A program made the position numbers and the translations under genes. Positions 49,801 through 59,700 of a DNA stretch of 64,000 nt are shown here, piece after piece. The notes under the pieces are model-generated. The model ran no database searches. It was given only the letters and a program-made list of their open reading frames with translations, and was not told the origin of the DNA. This DNA comes from Membranipora membranacea (Eukaryota > Bryozoa > Gymnolaemata > Cheilostomatida > Membraniporidae). Location of the stretch: positions 17,923,001 through 17,987,000 of the forward strand of contig OU612067.1 in NCBI GenBank assembly GCA_914767715.1, read 5' to 3'. Each line of letters opens with the position of its first letter. The first letter of the stretch is position 1.

Positions 49801-52800
49801 GGCCGGTAGCGAGAGTCGGCTGGAAGCTGTGGAACATCACACAGCTGGACGCCGCTGTCGATGACTTACAATGTGCTGATCCGGTCTCTGTCTGTTATGA
49901 ACATCATTACTCGATGAATGACACCTCCTTATCACTCAATGGTAAGTAAGCAGATCTCTGTAATATGATATTTTATTCATTTTTATTTATATTTGATATA
50001 TTTATTTATATTTTTCATAAATACTTAAATTTATTCATCTATATTTTATTCTCTAATCAATCATTATATGAAATATATATGCAAAATTATATGTTACATA
50101 TATTTCAGAGTCGGAGACAGTATTTGAGTTTACTGAGGCCTGCTCTGGATGTATTTATAATCTGGTGGCCTTTATTGAGCCGATGGAGAATTCGTCATCT
50201 TATTATCAGGTTTGTTTAAGGATTAGCCGATATCAATAACTGAATCTATCCTGCCTGTCAAAATCTTGTCCGATTTACCCTCTCTCAAGTTTGAATACAA
50301 AACAGTAGACACTTTTACTCAAATCCTAAATATTATATAAATTAGCTGAGGTCAAAACAAATAAGACCCAACTACATTTGATGGTACTCAAAGATCACAC
50401 CAATCTAAACGAAAATATTTTGGATCGATTCAAGAAGGGCAAACAGTTACATTGGCACTGCGCTAAGACGGGAAGGCTTATTCTCCCTTATTGAATGAGC
50501 AGATAGCTCAACCTTTGCTCCAGCTGGGTACAAACATTAAAATGAGTTGACTTCTCTAATCAGTTACTTTCATATTTTCAGGAGCGTGAAAACGGATCAG
50601 CGAATAATCTCAGTTATGGAACAAACAGATTGAAAACTAAATATGAATACTTTCATGAACAGTTCTATTTTGTTACAGAGCCGCTAACAATTATTACAGG
50701 TGGGTTAAAACTAGAAGCTAGTAGAAACTATATATATTCAAATATTAAGCGTTAGAAATAAACATCCCTTTCTGCTGGTGATACTCATTCGCCCATTGTT
50801 TAACACAGATACACTGATGCAGATTAATGTATGCATGTTTGCATGTAAGCATGTAAGGACGTATGTATGTGAGCACATATGCACGTATGTATGTATGCAC
50901 GTATGCATGTATGCATGTATGTATGAATTTAAACCATCTATCATAGCAATAACGATAACATTAGGCTAAGCACATTAAAAAAAAAATCATGAGTTGTTAT
51001 GTCTCATAAAAAACTGAACAAAGCTCTTCTTTTTCTTCTCAGTCCTACACTTTCGTCTCTAATTTTGTGATATAGGATATAAAAATTCATTGACAGTAGT
51101 CATGTTCAAAAGTGACAAACTCTCTTCATACCATTCAACATAAATAAATTAATACTAAAGAACTGTATTTATTGTCACCAGACCCTCCACCACCTGTATT
51201 ATCACCGAGTAATGATACAGGAGATAGCCTAAGGACTGTAGTTAAATGGTCACCAGTGACAGAGGCAGGAGATACTGTGAATATAACAGGATACATTTTG
51301 AATCAGTTCATGACAACTAAACTCAAATGTATTGGGTGAGTCTTTTCCATTATCAGAGGGAGGGACCTGAGTCGACATTTTCATCGCTGGGCCAAATCAC
51401 TTGTCTGACACAAAACTGTTATTTGACAAAAATAACTTCCTTTCGTCCTTATATAGAGCTACTGTGCAGTAAAGGAAATTATTTTGAATTAGTTAGACAG
51501 ATAAAAGTTCAACAACAAAAAAACCAATCTATTACTTTGAGCACCAAAATTATGATGTGTGGCGTGGCCTGGCTTGACATGCAACTTATGTCAAAGGAGT
51601 GCTTGTGTAGGTTAATCAATGTATTTGCATTACAGATGTAATGAAACAAGTTACACAGATCCAGCATATAGTCTTATTTGGGTTGATGACCCTGATTTAG
51701 GCAGTGGGTACTACTCCCTCAGTGCTCTCAGTATAGAGAACTTAGTCCTACCTGCAAGCATAGAGTTGATGCTATGGGTTGAGTACAATCGCAAAGTCAA
51801 TGATGTGCAAAACTATTACAACTGGGATGGTCCGAACAGTAAAAGATATGGGCTCTACATTGACAGTAAGTAACACAGGCTAAAATACCTCAGAACATAG
51901 TTTTCTCTGCCTCAAAATATATTCTTTCTCATTCACGTGGAGTCAAAGAAATACGTCTCCATAGGAACTGAACCCTTACTGTTAGACATAGAGATGTGAT
52001 TACCCCTGATAAACCAGAGTACAAGAAGTATCGCGATATCTTCATGATATTGACGTGGTTAGCTGCATTGTTGAATGTCGCCTGGGCCTTCCAATGGGAC
52101 CACATAATATGGGTAAAAAGATTGTGATGAGTTTGCTTTTATCTCCTATTTTTGACCCAACATTCCCTCTATTAGAGGGCCTCGCTTATTTTAATGATCA
52201 GTGTTTGACTTCAAACCAATGATGAGGTATTTTATAACCTTGTAGATGTAACAAGAGATGTAGCCATTAGTGACTTTGTAGACTTACAGCAGGAGACATA
52301 CTACGACCCGTGGAGGAAATGTAATACACTCTTGTTTTATTCTATTTTATATCCATAAATTCATGTTCGATTTAAAATATTGGGAGCTGTCAGGACAGCT
52401 GAACCTCGTAACAGAAAAGTAAAATACATAACACGTGTGGTATCAATAAATAAGCAATGGCTCTCTCACCTGTTTTATTCCATTATCAGCTTACCTGGAA
52501 TTCACTCATCTGTGTCCAAATTAAACTTATGCATGTATTTCACATCATCATGCCTACTGCATTGGTATCACTAGACAATTCATGGATAACATTATTATTA
52601 CATTAAAAATTATTTTTGTAGACTGGAGACAGCCAGATCCTGAGGTGATTATAGATCATAGCAGTCAAGACTACATTTCCTTAAGCTGGAGGAATCCGTG
52701 TATATACGGTTCTTACTTTATCCATCCCAGAACAGCTGAGGTCATACACATCAGATATCCCCGACGCTCGCTCTTCTTGTTTGATATACCTGCTGTTATA

Positions 52801-55502
52801 CCAGTAGATAACAGAGAATTCCCGGAGCTCGGAACTAGGATTCATATTCCACCTCCAGACATAGGTAACTGTGACACCTGAGTAACCTGCTGAGCCGAGA
52901 GGTTCTTATCCATTATGATCTTGAAAGGACAAGACATATTCCCCTAAACACTTTATCACCACATCATGTGGGTTGATTGCCTTACACTGACAAATTGTTT
53001 GTCATAACTGCAAAATTTTTCGTTGCTTCTGCTATCCGATGGCGATGCAGCTATATGAACCAGAATCCATCTATTTGATAAGGTCAGCAGAGGGAATAAA
53101 ACCTTGCAATATGCTAATTATCAATAGTCTTGTCAGTGTACTAAAAATATCATGGATTGTTTTTGTTGATTAGCTCTGCCTCGCCAAGAGAATGTGACAG
53201 CTTTGGAAACAACTGAAACTTTGCTGCGGCTGCAGGTCGAGTATCACAATGCAACAGACTTCCATGTGAAACTGGATGCAGTATTAGTAAGTATGAACAA
53301 TGTACATTGTATAAGCTTATCATAAAACAAAAATATCTCGAGTTAAAGTCAGCACAGTCAAAGGTACACAACGTCAACAACAAATTAGTCGGTTCCTATT
53401 GGCATTTTACAAAACCAATTGATCTGTTTGTTCTATCACTCAGCTGCAGGTAAACAATGGCACAGTACAGAGAGCTCCATTTAATGATGAGGAGAGGAGG
53501 CGCCGAGATACAGCGATGTACCCCAAATATACTGTACCAGTTACCTTTGACTCACTCATCCCAGGAGGCAGACACGAAATCAGTGTCTGGTCGGTGGCTG
53601 GTAACAAAACCAGCGAACCTTTTACAACATCTTTATTTACATGTGAGTTCAAGATTTTGCAGTGGTCAATTGAGCAAGCTTACTTTGGAATAAACCATAC
53701 ATGCCATAACATAACCTCTGCCAAGCTGTATCAGCTATATCCCATTTTATATATACCTGCCTTGCAACTCATTGGCAATGGTAATAATGTGTAGAGTTGT
53801 ATATAGTTGTTTTTAAGTGTTCAAACAATAACCAATAGTTGAAGCTGTATAAATGTCCTTTGCATTCCTGCTAATGTGACACACATATAATTATATATAT
53901 ATATTATATACATTGTTACAGCTCCTGCGTCTCCGACAGATCTAAGAGTGCTCTCAGAGAAGGCTGGTGATTCTATAAACTTACGCCTAACATGGTATCC
54001 TCCTATAATCAGCGCTAATTATGACTTATATATGCTGCCACATTGTGGTACTCGAGGCCCCATTCAGAGAACTGAAGGTATGTTATGCACACTTGATGTG
54101 CTTTAGTATCTCATGACATGATTATCTCAATGTAAATTGTCTGCAGCTTCCCTTTTCTTAGTTGGTTTGGTAGTGGGGATTTGGTAGTGGTTTGAGAATG
54201 GCTGATCAAACCCTGAAAAAACTGAGCTATATTTTGAGATTTGACACATAACCATACTCCGAATACCACCGTTTTTTATATTTTTACTGTGAATAACTGA
54301 CATCTTCTATTTCCTTTATTTAGACAGCTTGTGTTATACAATAAGGTATAACAGACAATGACTTACGGGGTCTCATTATGAGGTATTGTGAGTTGTATTC
54401 GTCCTCTCTCATGTCATGAGGACACAAATCATAATACCGCCTCATCATATACGTATAACATTGCATAAGGTCATAACTATCAGATTTGTGTAGAAATTTC
54501 CTTGCTATCATGGTAGATGGAGAGCGCTATGAGATTCTCATCTCTGATGTGAGTGATAGAGTAGAATACTATTTTGAAGTTAGAACTGTTGGCTATGATG
54601 GGCAGATCTCAAACATGGCACTCAATGGTTCAATGAGTATATATTCTTCAGGTATGGTTAGTTGTATATGAATCTGTTGAGTAATTTCCTTTCTGAGGTA
54701 TTTTGCCGATTACTAGAAAATTATTTCAGGCAAAGTAAGAAAACTTTGTGATAACCGTAAACATACAAACACTAAAATATTTATGTTTATGTTTATACAA
54801 GAGGAGTGAGTGAGTGTAAAGACTCAATAATAAACCTCTCTTGTTATAAAGACCTTAAATGATTGTCAACACAATATTTTTCATTTTACAGAGACATTCT
54901 ATGAATATGGTGCGTGGCCGATGTTTTGGGCTTTACTCGGTGGAACTATTATAATTAACTTGATTAGTCTGACTTGCTTCCTGAAGACACCAAGAGTTTT
55001 AAAAACTGAGTTCTATGAAGATTCAGCCATGCAGGTTTGTAAACGCACATCTAAATTCAAACTTCTAATAATTCAGTATGTTTTGCAGTTTTATGGCAGT
55101 TATTTTATTGCTTCTTCGAGGTTTGTAGTTCTAAGTGATTTTTTTTTATCTTATCTGACTTTAAAATGTAACAAGATCCAAGGAATTTCATTGCACATCA
55201 TGGTTTATTTTGTGTGCCAGCTGGAAATCACAGCAACTGCCGTAGGTCATCAGCTAAATCTCAGGCCAACTAGTTATATGCCTTTTCATTGGTTGACAGG
55301 CATTCCCTTCGTCCCTCAACATGATTATTAGTTTCTCCTATTTACTCATTCCCAATATTATATTATACAGGTGTATGCTGCCAAACTGGCTGAGGAGATT
55401 CTGGAACTGGCAGCTCAGCTAGAAGAACAGAAGAATGAGATCGATGAGGAGTTTATAGATGATGTGTTTATAGAAGGAGAGTATCATGTGAACGAGTCCT
55501 GA
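34389..55502 (+). CDS. Giant single-pass receptor: fucolectin-like, novel modules, FN3
   Basis: 39 exons: 34389-34425, 34710-34862, 35260-35502, 36070-36294, 36754-37017, 37575-37859, 38246-38410, 38856-39076, 39304-39346, 39574-39808, 40072-40277, 40569-40720, 41724-41913, 42126-42376, 42903-43041, 43744-43925, 44336-44576, 45044-45214, 45410-45604, 45985-46230, 46633-46734, 47214-47393, 47751-47955, 48100-48362, 48667-48837, 49208-49438, 49711-49941, 50109-50209, 50582-50699, 51182-51335, 51636-51865, 52246-52320, 52622-52864, 53174-53286, 53444-53642, 53922-54077, 54517-54651, 54892-55034, 55371-55502. Total 7026 nt, 2341 aa, with every phase matching. Order: signal peptide, fucolectin/F5-8C-like domain (about 64-219), about 1500 residues not recognised, FN3-like domains, membrane helix (about 2259-2282), 59-residue tail. 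Likely a surface receptor or adhesion protein; ligand unknown. Least certain: the donor at 36295, the acceptor at 42126 and the end of exon 21. Confidence 0.82.
35260..36294 (+). other. Fucolectin / F5-8 type C-like lectin domain
   Basis: Two exons encode NLALGKQVAIET near the start, YQVQFGGYFYVHSFNVYAG in the middle and LQEIEIYGS at the end. These match the opening NLA-x-GK, the central hydrophobic-Q-V-x-F-G and the closing E-x-x-x-Y-G of the fucolectin/galactose-binding family, which binds sugars at cell surfaces. The metal- and fucose-binding residues could not be assigned with confidence. After the domain comes KKKKNCEC, then a weak donor at 36295; without splicing, TAA follows at 36303. 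Confidence 0.7.
36415..36589. mobile_element. MITE-like inverted-repeat element, copy 2
   Basis: Ends ACTATTAGCATGTGTATCTC at the left and GCGATTTATACCTGCAATAG at the right are imperfect inverses. It is the better-preserved partner of 18023-18199 and lies in a receptor intron. Confidence 0.62.
37059..37115. repeat. Hairpin with AGCCAACAT arms
   Basis: ATGTTGGCTCTGATTG pairs with CAATCAGAGCCAACAT across a 7-bp loop. A looser relative (GAGCCAACACATTGGCTAC) lies at about 45855-45925, so this is a small repeated family within receptor introns. Confidence 0.8.
37335..37425. repeat. 19-bp tandem repeat, about 4.5 copies
   Basis: Identical units of TTTCTTAAGTCAAATTGAA in a receptor intron. No further structure. 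Confidence 0.95.
41195..41494. mobile_element. Inverted-repeat element with a GC-rich palindromic core
   Basis: The outer ends are inverted: GTAAACATATAAATACT at 41202-41218 and AGTATTTATATGTTTATGGC at 41469-41488. Inside lies a perfect foldback, arms 41242-41278 and 41306-41342 (37 bp each), rich in CG (GCTGGGCGCGTTCGGGCT) with a 27-nt loop. The core differs strongly in base composition from the surrounding AT-rich intron. A degenerate relative of the outer ends occurs near 54757-54800. Confidence 0.75.
42371..42692 (+). repeat. Minisatellite built from a 5' splice site
   Basis: About ten units of 31-35 bp, each beginning GTAAGTTACTC or a close variant and ending in an ATA-type triplet. The first GTAAGT is the donor of receptor exon 14 (exon end AACATA at 42376), so that donor is itself the first unit. 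Units alternate in a roughly A-A-B order (ACTGTAAAAATTATATC type and CTTTGTAAGAATTAGAAC type). The array fills the first 300 bp of the intron. Confidence 0.92.
43618..43727. mobile_element. Small MITE next to a splice acceptor
   Basis: Ends ACAGCCAGCCCTTA (43618-43631) and TAAGGGCTGGCTGT (43714-43727) are perfect 14-bp inverses around about 80 bp. The acceptor of receptor exon 16 (exon start 43744) is only 16 bp beyond the element. Confidence 0.82.
43997..44268. mobile_element. Diverged copy of the hAT-like MITE
   Basis: Shares order and content with 252-538: CACTGAATTAAATTCTTCTC at the left, TTGATTGACTGTCCCTTATA, TTATCTTGTTTACAA, and TAGGGACTGGCTATTTTT with CAAGCCCTTTGTTT at the right. The flanking duplication is no longer clear, as expected of an older copy. 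It sits in the intron between receptor exons 16 and 17. Confidence 0.8.
45699..45740. repeat. TA microsatellite with palindromic ends
   Basis: A run of TA dinucleotides bordered by ATATGTAATA and TATTACATAT, so the whole segment is self-complementary. Confidence 0.9.
46325..46450. mobile_element. Copy of the 10262-type MITE
   Basis: TAGTTTGGTCCATTTGCCTG near the left end pairs imperfectly with the right end (CAAGCAATTGGATTAAACTT). The inner GCCTGCATTTTGAGTGG motif is shared with the copies near 44880-44990 and 58945-59040. Confidence 0.6.
50820..50928. repeat. GTAT/GCAT tetranucleotide microsatellite
   Basis: An imperfect run of GTAT, GCAT and GCAC tetramers in a receptor intron; the His/Thr/Cys/Val-rich ORFs on both strands come from this repeat. 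Confidence 0.92.
51182..54651 (+). other. Membrane-proximal FN3-like domains of the receptor
   Basis: Eight exons bounded by phase-1 introns encode about four beta-sandwich units. Signs of FN3: DPPPPVLSPSN then VVKWSPV; ISLSWRNP; a unit ending IPGGRHEISVWSVAGNKTSE; and SPASPTDLRV, LRLTWYPP and YYFEVRTVGYDGQIS. The second unit lacks a clear C-terminal strand, and 51636-51865 is not obviously FN3. Several N-glycosylation sites (NIT, NET, NVT, NKT) support an extracellular location. Confidence 0.72.
54892..55502 (+). other. Receptor transmembrane helix and cytoplasmic tail
   Basis: Exon 38 encodes WPMFWALLGGTIIINLISLT, a clear membrane helix, followed by basic CFLKTPRVLK. Exon 39 encodes an acidic, probably coiled tail (LAEEILELAAQLEEQKNEID) ending NES and TGA. 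There is no kinase, death, TIR or phosphatase domain and no ITAM. Signalling, if any, would need a partner. Confidence 0.85.
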
Positions 55503-55747
55503 ATTCAGACGACCTTGAGGGTCAGCTGGCTGCCTGTATAGTGCTGAGGTCATGATCTATGCTGTCATAGACTGGACAACTAACATTCTTGAAATCTTCT
55601 CATCAGGTCAATATACTTATTTTTGATTTTTGCAATTGTATGCAAGGCAATTTAGCTTATGTTGAATGTCAGCCAACAGATTTTAGTTTTCTTTTTAAGA
55701 CATTTCAAGCACTCATTTTTTCATGTGATAACCCTGTGATGAGAAAT

Positions 55748-55753
55748 AATAAA
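55748..55753 (+). terminator. Candidate poly(A) signal of the receptor gene
   Basis: AATAAA about 245 bp after the receptor stop in an AT-rich 3' flank. Confidence 0.45.
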
Positions 55754-56648
55754 ATAGTAATCATTTTACTACAATGATGGCAGCTTGTTTTCCTTTCGAA
55801 TCTAAATATAACGAGGCAGAAAAAGTGCAGCAGGATATCATTGCCGTTCAGTCAGTGTTTCCTGTATCAAGACTGATTAAACTGCATGGAAGTTCACAGG
55901 TCACAAAGGCACAATAAGGTTTGGAAGTGCAGGCTGCGTTGAGGTTAATCCTATCTTGAGAAGGTTACTTATATTGGTATTGATAGCCGGATGGTACTGA
56001 GACAATAGTGTTAGGGGTCCAAAGTCAGCTTTGTATTGAGGATTCGTGATTAAGAAATGATTACAAAAAACAAAATAAATCTTCAAAAAACTGTTTAGGA
56101 AAAATAAAGAAATTCACTGTACAAAGATATAAATAAGCACAAGAAAAGTTTAGTACTCCATAGTGGTGATACAACAGTGTCAGGTCAAGAGCTCAGTGCT
56201 ATCCATGAGGGAGCAGCTGGGCGCATGTCAAAATATAAAAAGAAATAAATATATTATAGACTAGAAAGATTTATCAGACCAATACTGTGGTGTTCAGTCT
56301 CTCATATTCAGTGTTAGTTGACGTTATTGTGGTGTTGGCACTCTTGAGCAAATATTAATCTACTACAGTGTTAGATGATCTACAAGGACCGATATCGGCA
56401 TCACTTTCAGTGACACCCACATGCAGCCTGCACAAAGTCATGGCAAAAAAAAAGTGTAGGGTTGATAGGTGAGGTGTTGTGTTACTGAGACATCAACGCA
56501 TCTCACCAACATATCCATCATGTATTAGCACCTTTTTATTACATCCTATACCCACCTTTACCTAAAGCACAAACTTGGGGAAGCAAGTTTTTAAGACAAA
56601 ACATCCCACAGGCAAGCATTATATGTTTTGATAGTTATCCCATTAGCT

Positions 56649-56654
56649 TTTATT
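56649..56654 (-). terminator. Candidate poly(A) signal of NIM1K
   Basis: TTTATT on the plus strand is AATAAA on the minus strand, about 95 bp after the NIM1K stop. The convergent receptor and kinase genes thus seem to end about 0.9 kb apart; 55754-56648 shows no gene. Confidence 0.5.
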
Positions 56655-56749
56655 CATTATAATCTGTTCCATGCCCTTCTGATACGCTCTGTAGCCTAAC
56701 GCCTCACTCCATTGCATTTTTCCATTGCCTACATAACTGTGATGTTCCA

Positions 56750-59700
56750 TCATAAGATAGTGCATAACTTGGATTGTTGTTTCTTCTTGCCGATGAGGTG
56801 ACCGTTCATTCCTATAGAGGAACCTCTGGTCATACTGGTACTAGAGCGGTGAAGATGAGATAGTCCATCAGACAAATGTGCGTATTTTTGTTTTTGTACC
56901 CGATGTAAGATAATCCTATAAACGCCTGTCACACTACTACGGATTTCTTTTTGTTTTTGTTCTTTAATGACCTTATCTGTGACACCAAGGTCGTTCAGGA
57001 TTTTAGTAGTTTCCCTTTCATCACTGCCCGTCGAGTGTAACGCTTGGTGTGGGTATAGTTCATAGTCATGCAGGGGCTGAGGAAAGTCTTGTCCCTCTAG
57101 CCAATCACTGCGCTCGATTGCTTCTATAGTCAGCCTCTCTTTGGGTTGTCTCTTGAGGAGATTGCGAACGATAAATTGACAATTGTCTGTGACATACGAC
57201 GGAATAGTGAAATTGCCTTCTATAATACATTTCTTCAATTTACCTACAGTGTCTGCACGGAAAGGCATAACACCAGTCACCATGAAGTATAATAGTATAC
57301 CTAGTGCCCATATGTCCACATAACGACCCTCGTAATGCTCATCCTTAAAGAGCTCAGGTGCAGCATAAGGAGGGGAGCCACAAAAAGTGTTCAAGTTCTC
57401 AGATTGAGGAGATAGCGTAGAGAAACCGAAGTCACCGACTTTTATAACTTTGCCGCTGTAGAATATATTCTCAGCTTTGAGATCTCTGTGAATTATATTA
57501 CACTCGTGCTGTAAAACGAAAATTACAATTAAAGAGGTAGAACACATGATAGCGTTATCGGGTCAATACAATAAGAACCGGCTGTGGCCTTGAAGTTATT
57601 GCGAAAATGAACGAAACTAGGATTTACACAATATGAACAGGAGGAGTAGGAGGTGGTGTGCTTGGTTAGAGCCATTTAGCATTTAGCAAGTAATGGTTGT
57701 TGGTTACAACCTGCTGCAGTCTACTGAGGACTGGTGTGCTTAAACCTGCCTGATGATGATACCAATTTGGTGCCAAACATAACAGCTGAGCACACCATTT
57801 CTTAATCATCAGATAGAGAGATCTCCTTCCCTTTTTAATCACATGAGTAGTGCATAGCCTCAAAAAATATGGTCAAAATGAATCTGAACTATGTTTATTC
57901 ACAGCTGTCCTCACATCAGATAAAAGCAACAAGCTTGGAAAAGGAGGTTGATTGTGATAAGTTGTAAGCCCCTTTGCCCCACTTACCATGTGAGCCACTG
58001 CTGATACTATTTGACCAAAGTTGCACTTGGCCTCATTCTCTGGTAATTTTCCAAAAGAAGTTATTTTAGTGAATAGTTCACCATGAGGGGCGTACTCCAT
58101 TACCATGTGTATCTTAGCTAATGTCTCTATTACCTGCAATGAAAGCAATTTTGTTTGCATTAAAAATATGAAGAAAATATAAATGCAGCTATTTGCATGT
58201 GACATGGGGGTAACATTTTATGTGTATGTTATTATTTACAATTTATCTAAGCTGATTTTGCAATCCAATTACTGACTTAAGTCCTCTCTGACAGTTCAAA
58301 GACAACTCCAAAGGTACATGTATTCAGGGTACACTCACGGGCGTATACCAACGAGTACATCAACAGTGGCAATTTCTTTAGAGCAGAATGAATGAGATAT
58401 TGGCAGTAAAAACATGACAATATATTTTTCTTCCCACTTTTCGCCTAGGCTCTTCCTTACCAAGTAGGAAATATCTAGCTATTATTCGTTATTATTTATT
58501 TGTTATTATTGAGTTATTTAGTGCCCTCATGCAGCAATCAATTAGGGAAAAGAAGCCTTCATTGTGAAAATTGCAAAAGTTATGATTTTGGCATGTTCTA
58601 GAAAACATGCCCAAGTATATAACATGACATACTTCATAAAGTCTAATGATGTTTGGATGTCGAAGCCTTTCCATACTTGTGATTTCTCTCGATAACAACC
58701 TCTGTGTTTTCTGGTCAAGTTTAGTTTTATCTAAGATCTTAACTGCTACTCGTTCTACAAATAAAAGAAGTGAGATGTTGAGAGGGCAAGAAACAAAAAT
58801 TAATCACTTTTCAACCACTCCTAGTACAGTTTACATCGTCCACTAATGGGAGAGCTACATAAGCGCTATATTCATTATAGCTACAGCACAGTAAGCAGTG
58901 GGTGGTTTCAATTTGCATGCCCCTAAATCTATCTGCTAATAATGCTAGATCAAGTTCAATCCGTTTGCCTGCATTCCGAGTTGATCCTCCCTCCACTGGT
59001 TGCACTATTGCTTTCCCTCAGTCAGATTCGGATCCAAATTCCACAACAAAAGTATATATTTTTAGCTCTGTGAATGATCAACCAAGCAATCTAACTGTGC
59101 AAGGGTTCAGATTTTTATGGAATCAGCCAGCATTAAGGTGAGTTGATGTGAGCAGATAGATGCCGGCCTAATGGAGACTAAATTTTATCTAATCAAAATC
59201 CATCTGATGATAAGGGTAAGATTTTCTGAGGTATAGCCTCCGTTTGGCTGCAAAAAAACTCCCACTAATTGATGGTTAAATCTCTGATTGAACTTATTAA
59301 TTTCGATTGCAATATGGTATGGGTTTCATTATTGACACTGATTCCGAGGTCATCAGGCTGGTCTTATAGGCTCAACATCCGGAGGCTTTTCTCACAAAAC
59401 CAATGTTGGTGAGAATCACAAGGTAATATAACATGCCACATCCCAAAGAATGAAACGATGGCAATGTGAGGCTGTAATCTCTGCACAAAGTGGCTCTCAG
59501 TTTCTATGCAGATCAGAGCTCAACAACCCCAGTTATTGGCAGACTACAGTTTGATTTGAACACATAGATTTAATAATTAAGTTCGAACCCAGGGTTTTCA
59601 ACCATTCCCACAATAGACCAGTGGATCTAGCCAACTGAGGCACCTCCTGCTTGAGTTTTTCCCAGAACCTTCGTGATATTTGGTGATATTTAAGAGTTAA

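Noticed and set aside
50738-50969. ORFs on both strands rich in His, Thr, Cys and Val
   Set aside because: They are read-throughs of a tetranucleotide microsatellite in a receptor intron.
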